A stretch of DNA of 64,000 nucleotides from Lampris incognitus (taxonomy: Eukaryota > Chordata > Actinopteri > Lampriformes > Lampridae): contig NC_079211.1 in NCBI RefSeq assembly GCF_029633865.1, forward strand, positions 3,824,247 through 3,888,246, in the 5' to 3' direction. Shown piece after piece: positions 1 to 11,298 of this stretch (position 1 is the first letter of the stretch; each line of letters opens with the position of its first letter). The notes under the pieces are model-generated. The model had not been told where the DNA came from, made no database searches, and saw nothing but the letters and a program-made list of their open reading frames with translations. A program made the translations under genes and the position numbers.

Positions 1-2366
1 ACTTGTAAATATCACAACATGACTAGTAAATATAAAATGACTAGTAAATATCAGTAGGTGTTACTGACTGGTACTGATCAAACCAAAGTAAATGAGTCAG
101 ATTTGTCCATTTAAAAACACAGGAGCAGACTGGTGGACGGGTTCTTTTGTCCCGATGTCTGTTCAGCCGTCACTGGAAGCTGGTTTCTGCTGAAGGCTTT
201 ACAACAGGACAGCTGTCAGACAACCTGCTGGGTACTTTTCTGTGCTTCAGTTTGTGTTGTCTCTTTCGATCCGTTGTCGTTAGTCTCGTGGCTGAAGAGT
301 CGAGGTCACAATCCAATACAAACAACACACGGCCCATTTAAATTCCTGGCTCACCACGTTACTTCACAGTAAAGCGATAATGAGGAGTGCAGAGGTCACA
401 GCCAAAGCACAGAAAGACACAAAAAATATCTTATTGTCTTTTCTTTCCCCCATATCTGCCAAGTGTGACTCATGAGTGTGACGAGAGAGACCTGTGGAAA
501 GAGTCGGGGTTGATGTGAACTGAGATATGACGTGTCTGTTTCATGACCCCGACTGAGACAAGTCCAATATTTAGAGTCACTGACATGTGCATGAATTCCT
601 CTTGGAATTTACTGAGACCCGTCTACCTGCCTGCTGTCTGCCTGCCTACTGTCTTACTGCCTGCTTTCTTACACCTAGGTGTGCAGATGTCAGATATGCG
701 GTTTGATCACATACCAGCAAGTGTCCCTGCTGGGAGTACATTATGTGCAGCATGTACATGGTGGTTGTGAGTAGACAGATTTAGTCTGTTGGGCTGCAGG
801 TTAATGGCTGCTACTGCAATTAACCAGACCTAATTCTCATTTAGTTAATTAAAATTCAATCAGCAACAAAGGGCTGCAGCGCTGCTGAACACTCCCTTCA
901 TCAGCGACCAGCCAAAGGATGGTTCTGTGAAAGTCACTGATAATCTCTAACACACAACCAGACCACCAAATACCACAACTAAGAAACCCTCCGATACACA
1001 AGTGCAGCTCTGCAAGTATATGGAAAACACAACGGGGAATTTAAAGAAAGCATGGACTAGAAAGCATGGACTGACAGACAGACAGACAGATAGATAAATA
1101 GATAGTCTTTTTTGGAATTAATACTGAGACCAAGTCTAACTGATGCTTCTTCAACACAGGTTAATAGCTGTTGAAGAAGTGATGCTGTTGGAGACACAAC
1201 ATATGTTATGCTACGTTAGATAGCCATAACATATCCCTATTATCCATAAAACAGAATTTGAAACGGTTTGTTGCTCACAAGAAACATATGAGATGTGACT
1301 CGAGATTCCTTACAAATTAAATAGAATATGACTGCTGAGTCCAGCTTTTAGCAGATGTGACCTTTTTGGGACTTGACTTCCTGTATACACTGTGTAGAGG
1401 ATGTAGTATTGTAGTGTTTGGTGCACATGGAGATTCCTCTGGTGTGAAGCCTCTCTGACGCTCGGGGATCAATTAGCCAAATAAAGGTGCTGCACACAGC
1501 CTGCATGCAGCCGGATTCCTTGTATTGTGCACATCAGTCTTTACATTCCTGTGGTTATTTTGGGATTATCTCTTTCCCCGGGCTCTGTAATGTGTTGCGT
1601 TAAAGCATGCAGCATCAGCCAGATCAATAGGAATACACCTGCAAGAGGCCCGCTAAGCCTCGCCCCACACGGCGGTGTAGAAATAACGAGCGCTCACCTC
1701 TGATGTGAAACGCTACAAATGACAAAACGCTGAAGCGGTGACGACACGCTGAATCTCACCGTCACCCCGCTGATACTGAGTACTTAAATACTGGAGACAT
1801 CTGAGCAGAGGGATTCTCCACATACTCCACATACTAGCTTCAGATGTTTGGGAGCTGGGGTGGTTTGGTGGGATGAAAGCGATGAAAGAGGAGGAGGAGT
1901 GGAGTGGTGTGGGGGGTGGGGGTATACGATTCTGGAGGACCCGCGAGGTCGATCGCCGTTGGTCCAGTGTGCTTTTCTTAATTAGCCTCATTGAATAAAT
2001 TATTTACTTGCTCGGTTGAACCTGCTTAACCTCAACTGCCCTTCAGCAAGAAATGATTTAACGGCAGCTGGAGAGACCGCCAGCAAGACAGACATGCCGC
2101 CGCCAATCCCATCATATTCTAATCAGTGTCCTTAAGACCTGCACTTCTTTTAACGATTCACCAGATAGATGTTTGAATTGAAAGATAACTGCTTTATGCA
2201 AATTTTAAGATAATTTTATTATTCAGACACGGTTTTATCTTTTTGTTTTATTTCACAGGAGTTAAAATACTGTTTGCCCACAGCACCTCCTTCCTCACAC
2301 TTCTTCCTCTTTCTAATCTGTGTCTCGTCTCCGACAGACCTGTCATGTCCAAACTTTACAAACCCT
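1..2366. other. No gene seen; unique-looking sequence
   Basis: I see no convincing gene. Short open frames on both strands lack recognisable domains. A short GACA/GATA microsatellite lies at about 1077-1104. The rest looks like ordinary AT-rich intergenic or intronic sequence. Confidence 0.5.
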
Positions 2367-2378
2367 GCTGTGGGTTTT

Positions 2379-2804
2379 TTTTGGGGGGGGTTCCCCCTTT
2401 TCTCCCCAGTTGTACTTGGCCAATTACCCCACTCTGCCGAGCCGTCCCGGTCTCTGCTCCACCCCCTCTGCTGATCCGGGGAGGGCTGCAGACTACCACA
2501 TGTCTCCTCCCATACATGTGGAGTCACCAGCCGCTTCTTTTCACCTGACAGTGAGGAGTTTCACCAGGGCGATGTAGCATGTGGGAGGATCACGCTGTTC
2601 CCCGCAGTCCCCCCCCGAATAGGCACTCTGACCAACCAGAGGAGGCGCTAGTGCAGCGACCAGGACACCTACCCACATCCGGCTTCCCACCAACAGACAC
2701 GGCCAGTTGTGTCTCTAGGGACGCCCGACGAAGCTGGAAGTAACCGAACCGACGATCCCCGTGTTGGTAGGCAACGGAACAGACCGCTACGCTACCCAGA
2801 CCCC
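2379..2804 (-). mobile_element. tRNA-headed SINE (family A)
   Basis: About 425-bp SINE in reverse orientation. Read on the minus strand it starts with a tRNA-like head (box A near the 2790s, degraded box B), has the conserved body with 'cctcactgtcaggtgaaaag', and ends in a G/A-rich tail. Imperfect 12-bp direct repeats flank it (gctgtgggtttt at 2367-2378, gttgtggatttt at 2805-2816) and read as target-site duplications. This is one of about a dozen family A copies or fragments in the window. It encodes no protein, and open frames in it are incidental. Confidence 0.85.
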
Positions 2805-2816
2805 GTTGTGGATTTT

Positions 2817-3155
2817 AAACTTAGTTTGAGTCCATTCCAACACCTGTTGTTGTTTTCTTCACTAAATAGAAGAAACTAACAGAGGTGCATTGAAGTTGAA
2901 AATCAAATCCACCACATGAGACAGTCACACGTGAAGCTGCTAAACTAACCTTTTAACCCTGTCTGTGATCTAATGCCTGAACTTCACCACTTCTGTCAGT
3001 TTTCAGTTTGATTCAGACCTTTTTACTTTCTCCTTTTTATTTCTGATGTAATGTTTTTGAAGTCATGCCCCGAAAGTAAAGTCTTATTGTTATATTATCG
3101 TTAGTCGTCGTTGTACTCGTAAGAGGTGTTTTGGTGTACTTGTATCAGGTAGTGC
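2817..3155. other. No gene seen
   Basis: AT-rich sequence between two SINE insertions. Nothing recognisable. Confidence 0.5.
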
Positions 3156-3575
3156 TGTTAGCAACATAAAAATAAAAAACAGCCACGTCACCACTTAAAC
3201 ATCCTGCCTAGTGTAAGTAGTGTCATCCCATACTTCCATTAATAATAATCATCCATCCATCATCCAAACCGCTTATCCTGCTCTCAGGGTCGCGGGGATG
3301 CTGGAGCCTATCCCAGCAGTCGTTGGGCAGCAGACGGGGAGACACCCTGGACAGGCCGCTAGGCCATCACAGGGCCCACACATGCACACACATTCACACG
3401 TAGGGACAATTTAGTACGGCCGATTCACCTGACCTACATGTCTTTGGACTGTGGGAGGAAACCGGAGCCCCCGGAGGAAGTATTAGCAACATAGGAATAA
3501 AAAATAGTCACGTCATCACTTAAACATCCCGCCTAGTGTAAGTAGTGTCAGTCCCATACTGCCATTAATAATAAT
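3156..3575. repeat. 94-bp direct repeats flanking a SINE
   Basis: A 94-95-bp segment is present twice, at 3156-3249 and 3481-3575, differing by a handful of substitutions and one inserted base. The two copies exactly bracket a 5'-truncated family B SINE. This is either an unusually long target-site duplication or a tandem duplication whose junction received the SINE. Confidence 0.85.
3250..3480 (-). mobile_element. SINE family B, 5'-truncated
   Basis: Minus-strand 3' two thirds of the same SINE seen intact at 38185-38602. Landmarks are 'catccatccatc' (tail), 'aggctccagcatccc' on the SINE sense strand, and 'ccaaagacatgtaggtcagg'. The tRNA-like head is missing. The copy stops just after the 'cctccgggggctcc' block. 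Confidence 0.85.
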
Positions 3576-4628
3576 GATGACTGATGTTAATAATCCTGTT
3601 CTGCTCCCACACCAACACGGCCAGTGTTGAAGGCTGCACACCGTCTGCACATGTGTCTATTTACTCCTGGAAGGGCTGCACCCTCACTTTTCCCCTGGCT
3701 ACTGGAAAGACGGCCGGTGGACACATTTTCCTTGTTGTTCCATTGCAGAAAATCAGCAGACGATCACTCTCCCCTGTTAGAAGACACTGAGACATGACGT
3801 CAAATGGCACACTCCACTTTCTGTTCGTCTCGGTCAGGGCCTTGATGGAGGCATCGTAGGGGGATTTTCAGGCTTTAGTGAAAATAGCACAACAAAACAC
3901 AGTTTATTAGATCCAGGATCCAGTCGCCTTGAAGTGGCTTTAGTGCCATGATTTATTTATCATGTTGGTCCCGCTCCATCATAGATACTGTGTGAATAAA
4001 TCATGAGTTAATTCACACAGTAGAAAAATAAAATAGAGTGGGGAAAGAAACAGCCTATCAGTGCTTCAGGAGCTTAGCCAAACATGACACAACGCCTTTG
4101 CTTACCTTTACATGGAGGCTCATGGAGGATTCATGAGGCGGCATATGGACCCCTCATTAACCATGACAATCTAGAGTTTGTTGAAAGTCTGCTTATAATT
4201 TAGCAGTAAATAACTCTTGCTCTGTGTGCATTATTCATTAGAGGACATATCAGAGGGAAGAGATGGCCTGAAAAATGTTCTGTTTTTATTGTGAGGGGAG
4301 CAGTGTGACGGTGCACCACAGCCCGCCAGCTCTCATGAGGACCGACTGGGATTCTGTGGAGAACGTATGAATAGCAGGCCGCCACATTCACATCAAACTG
4401 AATAATGAAGCAGACCCAGAAAATTGGGGTCAGTGATGGATTCGCTTTGATTTTCTTTCTTCTTCTTTCCGGCACGCTGCGTGTCCATGTAACCGAGGAC
4501 CGGCCCCAAATCCAAATTTGGTAAAGAATGGTCAGAATCACAGATCAGTTTCAGCCGATGGGAAACGTTTAGGAACATTTCTCTATTCAACCTCTTCTGT
4601 GTATATCTTTAGCTTCAAGGTGAAAAAG
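3576..4628. other. No gene seen
   Basis: Unique-looking sequence without a recognisable gene. Minus-strand open frames at 4200-4590 have no domain and no supporting splice context that I trust. Confidence 0.45.
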
Positions 4629-4643
4629 CGATGGAGGTTTATT

Positions 4644-5071
4644 CCCACCCTCCCTTTTTTTCCTACCCAATTATATCCGGCCAATTGCCCCACTCTTCCG
4701 AGCCGTCCCGGACGCTGCTCCACCCCTACTGCTGACAATCTGGGGAGGGCTGCAGACTACCATATGCGTCCTCCGATACATGTGGAGTCTTTTCACCTGA
4801 CAGTGAGGAGTTTCGCCAGGAGGACGTAGCGGATGGTAGGATCACGCTATTCCCTCCAGTTCCCCCTCCCCTCTGAACAGGTGCCCCGACCAACCAGAGG
4901 AGGCGCTAGTGCAGCGACCAGCACACATACCCACAGCCGGCTTCCCACCCGCAGACACAGCCAATTGTGTCTGTAGGGACGACCGACCAAGCCGGAGGTA
5001 ACACGAGGATTCGAACCGGCAAGCCCTGTGTTTGTAGGCAATGGAATAGACCGCTACACTACCCGGACACC
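4644..5071 (-). mobile_element. tRNA-headed SINE (family A)
   Basis: Near full-length reverse-oriented family A copy. The tRNA-like head is at the high-coordinate end; box B is readable on the minus strand as 'ggttcgaatcc' around 5010-5020. It is flanked by 15-bp direct repeats with one mismatch (cgatggaggtttatt at 4629-4643, cgatggaggtgtatt at 5072-5086), so the element boundaries are secure. Confidence 0.9.
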
Positions 5072-5086
5072 CGATGGAGGTGTATT

Positions 5087-6141
5087 TTATCACTCCAGTC
5101 ATCTTAATGTTGGCGCGCACCATCTTTACCGTCGCTTCACCTGCACACATGAATCAGCACTGACGCCAGATGCAGGATGTTGATTCATAACAATAATTCA
5201 ATTGACAGGACAAACATGGAAACATCCCAGCTCCCATTTCCAGAAGGATAATTTAGTGTTGATGTAAGAGGTTCAGTGACTTCACAGGACCAGAACCAGT
5301 TGCCACGTAGACGAAGGTGTCGTAGGACTGTTCTCCAGTCTGTCAATATGCTTTGGTTGGTAGGTGTGGAAATATAGGAGAAAGGATCATCCCAGTCCCT
5401 GCTCAGTGTTTTGTGACCACTAATAAGATGAAATAGTTCAAGACACTTCCAACTAACGACCTTTTACTAGCCAGTCTACAGATGATGACTTTTAGATAAC
5501 TCGTTTGTGAATGTAGTGCTATGCTATTTGTATCACAGCCAGCTGTAGCAACTTTTTTGTTAACAGTATACACTTTATACAATGTATAAAAACGCTATAT
5601 CACGTGTAATTATCATAGAAATAGATACATGGCTACATTCAAGAGGGGAATTTCTGTCTCTACTTTGCTGCTCCCACTTTCCATATTTTGCTGTCTTTAT
5701 TGATCTCGAAAACTCTTGGCAATCTGAAACTACTGCCGAAGGGCTGAACAAATTGTTTGTAGTTGCAGAAAGGACAGATTTTTCTTTCTTTTTTTTCTTC
5801 CTTCTAACTCTCGGTAAAAAAGGGCCTCAAGTGGCGCCTGACAGGAGATCTGGAACAGTCATGTCCCATGACCTCGCCTCAGAAAAACAAGGCACTCGCA
5901 CATCCATAACAACTCTTCTGGCATTCCGGAGAGACCAACCACAGCACCAGTCACATACGTATTGTCAAACAATCACCTGGTTGTGGCTTGAATGCATAAT
6001 AAGGACTGGCGGCTTCCTGCGGTCTCTTCTCACCCAAGCACCTCTGTGAAGAGAAAACAAGCACAAACCCGTCCAGACTCATGGTGCACCTGTACCCTGT
6101 GTAACACTATTTGTTGTCCTCCGTGTGTCCATACATCAGCT
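5087..6141. other. No gene seen
   Basis: No recognisable gene. A 155-codon frame at 5582-6049 contains a phenylalanine run from a T-rich tract and no domain, so I do not call it coding. Confidence 0.45.
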
Positions 6142-6149
6142 GTGAGCGC

Positions 6150-7137
6150 TAGGGCTGTGTATTGGCGAGAATCTGGCGATACAATACATATCACGATACA
6201 GAATCTGGCGATATGATGCGTATCACGATGCAGGATCTGGCGATACAATACATATCACGATGCAGGATCTGGCAATATAATATGTATCACGATACAGAAT
6301 CTGGCGATATGATACATATCACGATACAGAATCTGGTGATACAATACATATCACAATGCAGGATCTGGCGATATGATACATATCACGATACAGAATCTGG
6401 CGATACGATACGTATCGTGATACAGAATCTGTGATACATTACGTATCACGATACAGAATCTGACGATATGATACATATCACGATACAGAATCTGGCGATA
6501 TGATACGTATCACGATACAGGATCTGGCGATATGATACATATCACGATACAGAATCTGGCGATATGATACATATCACGATACAGAATCTGGCAATACGAT
6601 ATGTATCGTGATACAGAATCTGTGATACATTACGTATCACGATACAGAATCTGGCGATATGATACATATCATGATAGAGAATCTGGCGATATGATACATA
6701 TCATGATACAGAATCTGGCGATATGATACATATCATGATAGAGAATCTGGCGATATGATACATATCATGATACAGAATCTGGCGATATGATACGTATCAT
6801 GGTACAGAATCTGGTGATACAATACATATGATACAGGGGTTACGGTTCAATATATCGCAATATATTGTGATACTGTAAGAAAGGTGATATATTGTGATGT
6901 CATAGGCCTGTGTTCTTTGTGCTTATGCTACTTCCTGTCTCAGTTTACGTTGTTGGGATGGAGTGGAGGAGTCAAATGACTGAAGATAGATTACAACACT
7001 GTTATCTAGCGGTCGTGGAGTTACACACAGCACAACATGTTTGTCACAAACCTTTACATGTAAACAATTAAAAATGGATATAGTGGTTTTGAGAATATCG
7101 TGATACTCAAGTGTATCGATATTTTCTTACAGCCCTA
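6150..7137. mobile_element. Non-autonomous hAT-like transposon
   Basis: The element starts TAGGGCTGTG and ends CAGCCCTA, short terminal inverted repeats of the kind found in hAT elements. It is flanked by a perfect 8-bp direct repeat GTGAGCGC (6142-6149 and 7138-7145), the length expected of hAT target duplications. It encodes no transposase. Two thirds of it is a minisatellite. The right third (about 6840-7137) is AT-rich with 'tatcg' motifs. No transposase gene was seen, so the superfamily call rests on TIR and TSD only. Confidence 0.8.
6168..6838 (+). repeat. 32-bp minisatellite inside the hAT element
   Basis: About 21 tandem copies of a 32-bp unit containing 'aatctggcgatatgatacat' followed by 'atcacgatacag'. 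The first unit directly adjoins the left terminal repeat, so the array appears to have grown from the subterminal sequence of the transposon. Units differ by a few substitutions and several are shortened. Open frames through it are by-products of the repeat. Confidence 0.9.
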
Positions 7138-7145
7138 GTGAGCGC

Positions 7146-8132
7146 GTCCTACTAAACGTCCCTCTCAGGTTGTCCATGAGTGAGTGATTGACCACAATTT
7201 GCAACGCACAGCCCACAGCGACAGTTGTGCATACCGTGGGTGAAGAAAAGAAAGCAGAGACCTCAGTGGTTACTTCTCTGTCCAGTTAGCTGAGAGGTAC
7301 TCTGTCACTGTTCATTTGTAGTCATTGTGTATATTTGCATGACTAATGAGGGAAATACAACAGGTGAGGCGCTCCTTCGCTGTTACAGATGATATAGTTG
7401 CAGCTCGACACCTCTGATTACAAACCATTAAATGGCAATGGAAGCAATCCAAGGCAAACTGCATCCATCAGTGCCGTAGTGCATGACTTCCTGCCAAACC
7501 CAAACAGGCCTTTTACTAACTGCAAGCACTCTGTGATGGGCTATACATGGAAATAGCTTGTGTGGGGACCAGAAACACCTTCACATTTGCAGCACAATTA
7601 CCATTTATTAAATTCTACGAGCTTGGTAAACTGTCAACTTACAGATTTACATTGCAAATGAACACTCGGTGGGTTTCCTGCTCTAATGATGATGCTCACC
7701 ATTTCTGTTACCGTCTGATGCACCTTTCCGAACGTTCCCTTAAAACAAACTGCACAGTTATTTAGTGTGGAGTGTCACATCAGGGAACTGTGCTAAACAT
7801 TGTTTGAACACGGAGGAAATCCTCAAGACACAAATATAAGCCGAGTATGAAAGATGAAATGCAGACAGAAGCCATGTTCTTCTTTATGTTATAATGCATG
7901 ATTGATGGGCAATGATTGACAAGAGATGGCATGAAGTGATCAGCAGTTTGAGTTGTTGTACCTGCAGTAAGGTCACAGAAGGAAACGGTAGGCAGTCTAT
8001 GTGATTGACATTTTGATTGAACTCCAGATGATTTTCGGTTGTACTGAATGACATGGATGATCTTGATGGACTTCTTGACCTGGACTTCTTGATGAGGATC
8101 CACTCTGAGAGGAAATGTTATCAGTGATTAGT
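7146..8132. other. No gene seen
   Basis: Unique-looking sequence. No open frame has a recognisable domain. Confidence 0.45.
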
Positions 8133-8146
8133 ATATAAAAGGGACT

Positions 8147-8716
8147 GACTAGCATCCGGGTAGTATGGCGGTCTATTCCATTGCCTACCAACACGGGGAT
8201 CGACGGTTCAAATCCCTGTGTTACCTCCGGCTTGGTCGGGCGTCCCTACAGACACAATTGGCCGTGTCTGCGGGTGGGAAGCCGGATGTGGGGTGTGTGT
8301 CCTGGTCACTGCACTAGCGCCTCCTCTGGTCAGTCGGGGTGCCTGTTCAGGAGGGAAGGGAAATTGGGGGGAATAGCGTGATCCTCCCACGCGCTATGTC
8401 CCCCTGGTGAAACTCCTCACTGTCAGGTGAAAAGAAGTAGCTGGTGACTTCACATGTATCGGAGGAGGCATGTGGTAGTCTGCAGCCCTCCTGGGATCGG
8501 CAGAGGGGGGTGGCGCAGAGACCAGGACAGCTCGAAAGAGTGGGGTAATTTGCAGGTGTACAATTGGGAGAAAAAAGGGGGAGAAATAAAAAATAAAAAA
8601 AATAAAAAAAGGTACCGACTGAAGGCAGAAGTGTAGAGCACATGGTTAATAGTGATAATATTGTCATAGGTAAACAAAGAGATGTTTTGACATGGAGCAT
8701 CTTTTTCAGAGTTGTA
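8147..8716 (+). mobile_element. SINE family A with 3' extra sequence
   Basis: A full-length family A SINE runs from about 8150 to 8612 and ends in an A-rich tract. Perfect 14-bp direct repeats (atataaaagggact at 8133-8146 and 8717-8730) enclose the SINE plus a further ~100 bp of unrelated sequence. The duplication therefore places the 3' end of the inserted DNA beyond the SINE tail, as expected for 3' read-through transduction. Confidence 0.8.
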
Positions 8717-8752
8717 ATATAAAAGGGACTCCCAAGTGCAGGTTTATATATT

Positions 8753-8952
8753 NNNNNNNNNNNNNNNNNNNNNNNNNNNNNNNNNNNNNNNNNNNNNNNN
8801 NNNNNNNNNNNNNNNNNNNNNNNNNNNNNNNNNNNNNNNNNNNNNNNNNNNNNNNNNNNNNNNNNNNNNNNNNNNNNNNNNNNNNNNNNNNNNNNNNNNN
8901 NNNNNNNNNNNNNNNNNNNNNNNNNNNNNNNNNNNNNNNNNNNNNNNNNNNN
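8753..8952. other. Assembly gap (200 N)
   Basis: Exactly 200 unknown bases adjoining a GA array. The round length suggests a placeholder, so the true distance is unknown. Open frames crossing it are meaningless. Confidence 0.99.
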
Positions 8953-9076
<124 letters not shown>

Positions 9077-9079
9077 AGG

Positions 9080-9805
9080 AGGGCAGACAGAAGGAGCAGC
9101 AGGGGAAGACATTTTCATTCCGGTGAACAAATGTCAGCTGTGAACTAGATGAGAAATGCTCATTTTAATCAGAAATGAGGAGCAGGATTCCTCTCAGGGG
9201 AACACGGTTTATTTTGAGAAAGCTGTTTAGTTCCTAAAAGATGCTTTAGGAGGACGCTTTTGTGTGTGCGTGCATGCGGTAAGGACTGAGGATGGTTGAT
9301 TTCAATCAGCTGAACCTTCTGATGGAGGCATTCGACTTTTCTCCTTCAAGAAGAAAGAGGAGAACACAGCTGAGCATCTGGAGCAGAGCTCCTCTCAGCT
9401 CCTCTCTGCTTTTTGTCCAAATTCAGTGACCGGCCGTCACTTCGTCTTCCCTCAGCCTCCCTGTTCATCTGTGAATGCCATGATCACTGTCTTAGTTCCG
9501 GCACTAATTGGAGTTAGCATGACTGTTAGCATGTTAGTGTGACTGTTAGCATGTTTAGTATGATTGTTAGTAGACTGGTGTGAAGAGAAAGTGAGCCTTC
9601 AATTCCAGTTGATAACTAAAAAAGAGAAAAAGCAATTGAAAAGAGATTAAATTAAAAATGCGTCATCGTGTCTGAGAATAACGGTCCTCACAAATAAGAC
9701 ATTATTATGCTCTTCTAGATTAAAGTACACCATCTTATATACAATAAATATATGGCATTCTGCAGTATTCTCTAATGTACTGTTCTACATTATACTATGC
9801 TACAC
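9080..9805. other. No gene seen
   Basis: Unique-looking sequence, with a short imperfect tandem repeat of 'gttagcatg' around 9515-9560. Nothing else recognised. Confidence 0.45.
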
Positions 9806-10282
9806 TATACTACTGCTACCACTACTACTTTCGGCTGCTCCCGTTAGGGGGCGCCACAGCGGATCATCCGTTTCCATCTCTTCCTGTCCTCTGCATCTTC
9901 CTCTGTCACACCAGCCACCTGCATGTCCTCCCTCACCACATCCATAAACCTCCTCTTTGGCCTTCCTCTTCTCCTCTTCCCTGGCAGCTCCATATTCAGC
10001 ATCCTTCTCTCAATATACTCAGCATCTCTCCTCCACACATGTCCAAACCATCTCCATCTTGTCTCTCTTGCTTTGTCTCCAAACCATCCAACCTGAGCTG
10101 TCCCTCTAATATACTCGTTCCTAATCCTGTCCTTCTTCATCACTCCCAATGAAAATCTTATCATCTTCGTCTCTCCCACCTCCAGCTCCACCTCCTGTCT
10201 TTTCATCAATGCCACTGTCTCCAAACCATACAACATAGCTGGTCTCACCAACATCTTGTAAACCTTCCCTTTAACTCTTACA
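9806..10282 (-). mobile_element. LINE 3' end, RTE-like (5'-truncated)
   Basis: The minus strand encodes the C-terminal end of a non-LTR retrotransposon polymerase protein over about 9844-10254 (136 codons open). Diagnostic segments are 'RPAMLYGLET', 'RWFGHVWRRD' and 'RRGRPKRRFMDVVREDM'. The coding part runs almost to the 3' end, which closes in a TAC/GTA trinucleotide tail at 9806-9830. A short 3' end with a simple-repeat tail suits the RTE clade. The clade call is from pattern memory and is less certain than the LINE call. Related copies are at 45709-46865 and 50396-54341. Confidence 0.8.
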
Positions 10283-10399
10283 CGATACTATACTATATGA
10301 TGCGATACTACACTGTGCTTCGCTTATGATAAAAATCAATTATAATATTATTTCTGTGCATCTTTCAGGACACTCAGGTCACATTCTAAAATCAGCCAA

Positions 10400-10800
10400 C
10401 ACCAGTTAAAACATCTGAAACAAAATCAGATTGTAGATGGAGGAGTTGATGGTAAAACATGGCTTTGGAGAAGGTTCTACAAATCTGGAGATGTGAGGAG
10501 CTGCAGAGCTCCATAACATGGAGGTGCTGAGAAGCGGTCAGGACAGGCCTGCTGAGGGGGAGGAGGAGGAGGAGGGAGAACAGACAGGAGTTCAGATCAT
10601 GATGAAGATTAGAGAGGTGTGAGAACAAGGTTGTGAAGGTCTTTATAGATTTGGAGGAGGATTTTGGATTCCGTGACGGTGACCAGTGAAGGTGTGGGAG
10701 AAAGGGTGTATAATGTGGGCATGGCAGTGAGTGAATATAATGTCCAGAGTTTGTTCGTGGGTGGTTGTTTATGGATGAGTTTTGGGGGTCGACCTGAGAG
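10400..10800 (-). mobile_element. Decayed LINE reverse transcriptase fragment
   Basis: A minus-strand open frame (about 10392-10820) reads like the heavily mutated C-terminal part of an L2-type LINE protein: a 'HW-P' motif followed by a 'K--IKTFTTLF' stretch and serine/leucine-rich sequence. The typical motif is HWLPV...RI..K....YK..H. No intact catalytic region is present. It may extend further on either side. Confidence 0.4.
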
Positions 10801-11215
10801 AACAAAAAAGTCTTCATCATTGTCTGCTACAGACTTTTTACCCGCAGCGCCGGTGAATGTGGATCAGAACCAGAGATGAGTTCATAATCTGCATGATCAA
10901 TGAGGATGAGGCCATAAAGAAGAGCTTTAGTTTTAATCTTTTAATCTTCACAGGCTGCAGAGAAAGAGGAGAGAGCATTTTATATGGAAGTCCACATGGA
11001 GACAGTCATCCAGACCGGTGGGACCGCCGGTATATATCGTCAGTTTCATTTTCTGGACGATAAGAAGCATATCACACAGGTCAAAAGTGATGTCAGATGT
11101 TTCACACTCAGCAAAAATCATGTTTAATAAACCTCTCTTCCCGTTAGTCATGTTTGAATAGCGGACCCTAGCTAGGGTTTAATATTAATACTACACATTT
11201 TTATATTACACAACA

Positions 11216-11298
<83 letters not shown>

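Noticed and set aside
4105..4150. Minus-strand exon with donor gtaagc at 4100
   Set aside because: No credible acceptor and only 15 codons open.
5582..6049. 155-codon plus-strand frame
   Set aside because: Phenylalanine run from a T-rich tract, no domain, no splice or codon evidence.
10392..10820. Novel 142-codon minus-strand gene
   Set aside because: The sequence reads as a decayed LINE C-terminal region rather than a host protein.
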